A model generated the notes under the pieces. The model was not told the DNA's origin, ran no database searches, and saw only the letters and a program-made list of their open reading frames with translations. Position numbers and translations under genes: made by a program. Of a DNA stretch of 64,000 nucleotides, positions 60,731 to 64,000 are shown one piece after another; the first letter of the stretch is position 1; each line of letters starts with the position of its first letter. This DNA comes from Haberlea rhodopensis (lineage: Eukaryota > Streptophyta > Magnoliopsida > Lamiales > Gesneriaceae): contig CAJQUN010000059.1 in the NCBI GenBank assembly GCA_907163345.1, positions 3,220,189-3,284,188 of the forward strand, written 5' to 3'.

Positions 60731-61015
60731 ACCGATGATAATGTAATGTTTAAACGTGGACCAAACATCCCGATCCCACGAGTAAACCGATAATAATGTA
60801 ATGCTTAAACGTGGACCAAACATCCCGATCCCACGAGTAACCGATGATAATGTAATGTTTAAACGTGGACCAAACATCCCGATCCCACGAGTAAACCGAT
60901 GATGATGTAATGTTTAAACGTTGACCAAACATCCCGATCCCACGAGTAAACCGATAATAATGTAATGTTTAAGCGTGGACAAAACATCCCGATCCCACGA
61001 GTAAATCATTAGAAT
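60731..61015. repeat. ~55-bp tandem repeat array
   Basis: Five units of about 55 bp, 'cgatgataatgtaatgttta' plus 'gtggaccaaacatcccgatc' and 'ccacgagtaaac'. They share the core of the 96-bp unit but replace the rest, so the two arrays are related by a change of the variable part. Confidence 0.88.
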
Positions 61016-61087
61016 TCCGAACAAACTCGATGAATCAAATACTTTCATTTTATTACTACTGAATTCACAAAACAATAAAAAGAAAGA

Positions 61088-61390
61088 TTACACAAAATAC
61101 TTCTTCAAGTTATGAATATTCCAAGGTCTTACCAATTTCCGACCTTCATGATCTTCCAGCCTGTATGCTCCTCTTCCGATTACTTCCTTAATTTTGTAAG
61201 GACCTTCCCATTTGGGTGCCAACTTTTTCACCTCACCAACAGGATTTGTTCTTCGTAACACTAAATCACCAACTTGAAATGTTCTTGATCGAACCCTTCG
61301 GTTATAGGCGTTGGTAATCCTTACTTTATATAGCTCTGTTCTTGCTACAGCTTGTTCCCTTAGCTGATCAATCTCATCTAACTCTTGCAT
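61088..61390 (-). pseudogene. Tat-type integrase C-terminal region
   Basis: The frame reads ELYKVRITNAYNRRVRSRTF, then GDLVLRRTNPVGEVKKLAPK, then WEGPYKI...GAYRLED and ends WNIHNLKKYF-stop. This is the usual end of Tat/Athila integrases, without a chromodomain. Separated by frame breaks (61391-61556) from the catalytic core. Confidence 0.75.
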
Positions 61391-61556
61391 TCTCTTAACC
61401 TCGTTCCGCTCTGGATCATAACATTATACGCGGAGAGACTCAATCCCAATTTCTGCTGGAATGAGAGCCTCCGAACCGTATACTAGACTATATGGAGTTC
61501 CCCTGTAGATACCCGAGGAGTTGTTCGATAAGCCCACAAGACTCCAGGTAGCTCAT

Positions 61557-62914
61557 TTACCCATTCCCCTCGGGCCCTTCCAGCTTCGTCTTAATCCCAT
61601 GTAATAGAATACGGTTAATAACTTCGACTTGCCCATTTGATTGTGGGTAGGCTACTGACGTGAATATTTGCTTGATTTTCATCTCCTCGCACCACTCCTG
61701 TATTTTCTTTCCCTGAAATTGCCTTCCATTATCCGAAATAATTCTCCTCGGTATTCCGAACCGACATACTATGCTTCTCCATAAGAATTTGATGATTTCC
61801 TCTTCAGTTATCTTTGCTAAAGGCTCGGCTTCCACCCATTTCGTAAAGTACTCAACTGCTACTAGGAGGAATTTTCTTTGCCCCGTGGCAAGGGGAAAAG
61901 GTCCGACGATGTCCATCCCCCATTGATCAAAGGGACAGGAAGTGATACTGCTATTTAAGACCTCTGCGGGTATGTGAGATAAATTTGCATGTTTCTGGCA
62001 ATTGTTACATTTTTTAACAATTTCTTCGGCATTTTCTCTCATACTGGGCCAATAATATCCTGCCCGAAGGGCTTTCTGATATAACATATTACTTCCCGAA
62101 TGATTCCCACAACAGCCTTCATGAATCTCCTTTAGTAAATGTCCTCCTTCTTGTGTTGATGTGCATTGCAAGAAGGAAACTGAAAATCCCCTTTTGAACA
62201 ATTTACCTTCTGCTAGCACAAAACGCCTCTCCATTCTCTTCACCCGAGCAGCTTCCTTTGGATCTAATGGCAACACCCTATTTTTCAAGAATTTAATGAT
62301 ATGCTCCCGCCAATCAGATACGATACAAGGCTCCAAATTCATTATACTGTTGATTGCTATGTGTGAGACCAAAAGATCTTGTACCAACACTTTCCTATTC
62401 TTCCACTCATGGATGGAGCTGGCCAACTTTGCAAGTGAGTCTGCTCGGTCATTATCCTCTCGTGGTATTTGCTTTAACTCTACTTCCTGGAACTGAGTCG
62501 TTAATAATTGAACCTTCTCCACATATTTTTTCAGCTTTTCTTCTTTCACCTTGTACACCCCATTTACCTGTTGTACAACCAGCATTGAATCCATGAACAC
62601 TTTTACTTTCCGAGCTCCGGCGTCTAATGCCACTTGTAAACCAGAGAGGAGAGCTTCGAATCGGCTTCATTGTTTGAGGAATGAAAACCGAATTGAATAG
62701 CTATGGAAACTTCCTCTCCTTCTGGACTGATCAGTATAATTCCTGCCCCGCTTCCCTTCTGAGTAGATGACCCATCTACGAAGAGGCTCCAATATTTTTC
62801 TTCGCGAGTATGAGTTACTTCCACCAAAAAATCAGATAAGGCCTGAGCTTTAATGGTACTCCGAGGCTGATAAGAAATATCGAACTCGCTCAATTCTGTG
62901 GCCCATTTCACCAT
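61557..62914 (-). pseudogene. Second RNase H and integrase core (Tat-type)
   Basis: RNase H begins LFVDGSSTQKGSGAGIIL (about 62785) and, after a frameshift near 62640, continues ALDAGARKVKVFMDSMLVVQ to DNDRADSLAKLAS. The integrase follows: zinc site HEGCCGNHSG...CNNCQKHA, then the core WGMDIVGPFP, ISDNGRQF and YPQSNGQVEV, giving D, D and E. The presence of this extra RNase H defines the Tat clade. The frame closes early at 61557. Confidence 0.82.
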
Positions 62915-63498
62915 CCTTTTCCTGAAATTTCAGCTTTTGACAAGAGCCTTCCTAAAGGAGTGCTCGTTACCACCATGATAGGGTGAGATAAAAAATACGG
63001 CCGAAGCCTTCTTGCAGTAATTACCTGAGCCAAAGCTAACTTTTCAATCTCAGGATATCTTTGTTCAGCTCCTTGCAAGGCTCGGCTGACATAATATACC
63101 GGTTGCTGCCGTCCCAATTTCTCTTGGATTAATACCGAGCTGACAACTTCCTCGGTTACCGACAAGTAGACGAGGAGGGTCTCATTATGCTCGGGTTTAT
63201 TCATTAAGGGTAACTGAGCTAAATATTCTTTCAAGTCTTCGAAAGCCTTCTGACACTGATCATCCCACTCGAACTGCATTCCTCGCCTTAGTGCTTTAAA
63301 GAAAGGCAAACTCCTATCAGCCGATCTAGATATGAATCGACTAAGTGCTGCTATTCTTCCTGCTAACCTTTGTACTTTGTTCAAGGTCCGAGGAGGATTC
63401 ATTTCTTGGATTGCTCGTATTTTTTCAGGGTTAGCTTCCACACCTCTCTCTGTAACCATGTACCCCAAGAATTTTCCACTATGATTCCGACGGTACAT
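62908..63498 (-). pseudogene. First (gypsy-type) RNase H region
   Basis: Reads the RT-RNase H connection (VQRLAGRIAALSRFISRSAD), then an RNase H-like part LLVYLSVTEEVVSSVLI in which the usual catalytic Asp is lost, then YYVSRALQGAEQRYPEIEKL. Loss of catalytic residues in this first domain, with an intact second one, is normal for the Tat lineage. Frameshifts at both ends. Confidence 0.75.
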
Positions 63499-64000
63499 TT
63501 GGCTGGATTTAACTTCATGCCAAATATTCTTAAAGTGGCAAAGACTTCCTCCATATCCTCTATCAGGTTTTGGGCCTTCTTGCTTTTGATCAGGACGTCA
63601 TCAACATAAACCTCCACGTTCCGTCCTATTTGATCTTTGAACATCTTATCCATCAGTCTCTGATAAGTAGCCCCAGCATTTTTTAATCCGAAGGGCATAA
63701 CGACATAACAAAAAGTTCCTCCCGCTGTGACAACGCCAACCTTGGACTGATCCTCGCGGGCTAAGGGGATTTGATGATATCCCTGATAAGCATCCATAAG
63801 ACACAACAGCTCATGTCCCGCAGTAGAATCCATTAATTGATCAATCCTCGGTAATGGGTAACAATCTTTGGGACACGCTTTGTTCACGTCCCGAAAATCT
63901 ACACACATCCTCCACTTATCTCCCGTTTTAGGTACTAGAACCACATTTGAGAGCCATGTAGGGAAACTAATCTCCCGTATATGACCTGCTTTCAACAACT
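63399..64000 (-). pseudogene. Ty3/gypsy reverse transcriptase (Tat-type), partial
   Basis: Reads SNVVLVPKTGDKWRMCVDFR, then LMDAYQGYHQIPL, then PFGLKNAGATYQRLMD and the catalytic EVYVDDVLIKS (YVDD). RT copies RNA into DNA in the virus-like particle. The N-terminal part and the upstream protease lie beyond the right edge. A frameshift near 63480 separates it from the RNase H part. Confidence 0.85.

Larger units (their letters stand above)
57648..64000 (-). mobile_element. Tat/Retand-type Ty3/gypsy retrotransposon, partial
   Basis: Minus-strand pol (RT, RNase H, a second RNase H, integrase) runs from the right edge to 61088. Next come tandem repeats (61020-59891) and an antisense extra ORF (57780-59816). 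A duplicated RNase H and an antisense ORF between integrase and the 3' LTR are marks of the Tat lineage. Gag, protease and the 5' LTR lie beyond the window; the 3' LTR is not seen and may fall in the gap. Confidence 0.8.

Noticed and set aside
59671..60746. Two long open frames with 32-residue protein repeats
   Set aside because: They come from a 96-bp DNA repeat whose length is divisible by three; no start context or family match, and the array is in a retrotransposon non-coding region.
59891..61015. Possible CRISPR array
   Set aside because: The units are head-to-tail without unique spacers, in plant nuclear DNA.
62161..62596. Plus-strand frames over the Tat pol region
   Set aside because: They are antisense shadows of RNase H/integrase codons.

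Overview
The window looks like nuclear DNA of a eudicot plant. The evidence is a spliced brassinosteroid-type bHLH gene, a GOLVEN/RGF peptide gene, plant-type LTR retrotransposons (SIRE/copia, Tekay-like and Tat-like Ty3/gypsy), RTE and L1-type LINEs, hAT and Mutator-like elements, tRNA-derived SINEs, and an endogenous pararetrovirus of the Caulimoviridae. It is AT-rich and gene-poor. I support only two ordinary host genes; the rest is mostly layered transposon remains. The species cannot be named from the sequence; an asterid would fit but this is a weak guess.

Layout. 0-3.2 kb: a dispersed 'gtgtccgacac' repeat, then the 3' tail and LTR of a SIRE-like copia element and a LINE tail. 3.7-5.2 kb, minus strand: a multi-exon secreted-peptide gene ending in a GOLVEN/RGF/CLEL motif. 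6.5-13.5 kb: LTR, LINE, hAT and RTE fragments, including a hAT element nested in a LINE ORF2. 13.9-21.5 kb, plus strand: an endogenous caulimovirid with primer-binding site, two small ORFs, movement protein, protease-RT-RNase H, a distal ORF and a TATA-containing promoter region. It is broken by stops, a frameshift, a 1,289-bp solo LTR with a perfect 5-bp target duplication, and a 153-bp block shared with a host intron. 21.5-29.3 kb: AT-rich DNA with MITEs and one SINE.

29.3-34.95 kb: a Mutator-like element with long inverted ends, a MURA N-terminal piece on one strand and a plant-mobile-domain (PMD) gene on the other. The PMD gene is split by an internally deleted Tekay-like Ty3/gypsy element flanked by TTAAG duplications. 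34.9-38.4 kb: a MITE and quiet DNA. 38.4-44.7 kb: a foldback structure, two inverted arms of ~130-bp tandem monomers, invaded by a 606-bp hAT element (8-bp target duplication) and a 2,547-bp solo LTR (5-bp target duplication). 45-51 kb: a second MITE copy, a Tat-like LTR, a decayed plastid 23S rRNA piece and a SINE. 51.2-56.4 kb, plus strand: an eleven-exon BIM1-like bHLH gene with several apparent one-base indels. 57.05-57.65 kb: a hAT end running into a 500-N gap. 57.65-64 kb: a Tat/Retand-type Ty3/gypsy element on the minus strand, with an antisense extra ORF, a 96-bp tandem repeat beside the pol end, and RT, RNase H, second RNase H and integrase; it continues past the right edge.

The genes do not form one pathway. 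The two host genes would act in peptide signalling (RGF) and brassinosteroid transcription (BIM1). The main interest lies in the nesting order of the mobile DNA, the virus/host-intron shared block, and the foldback array. All coordinates of repeat edges are by eye unless a target-site duplication is stated.
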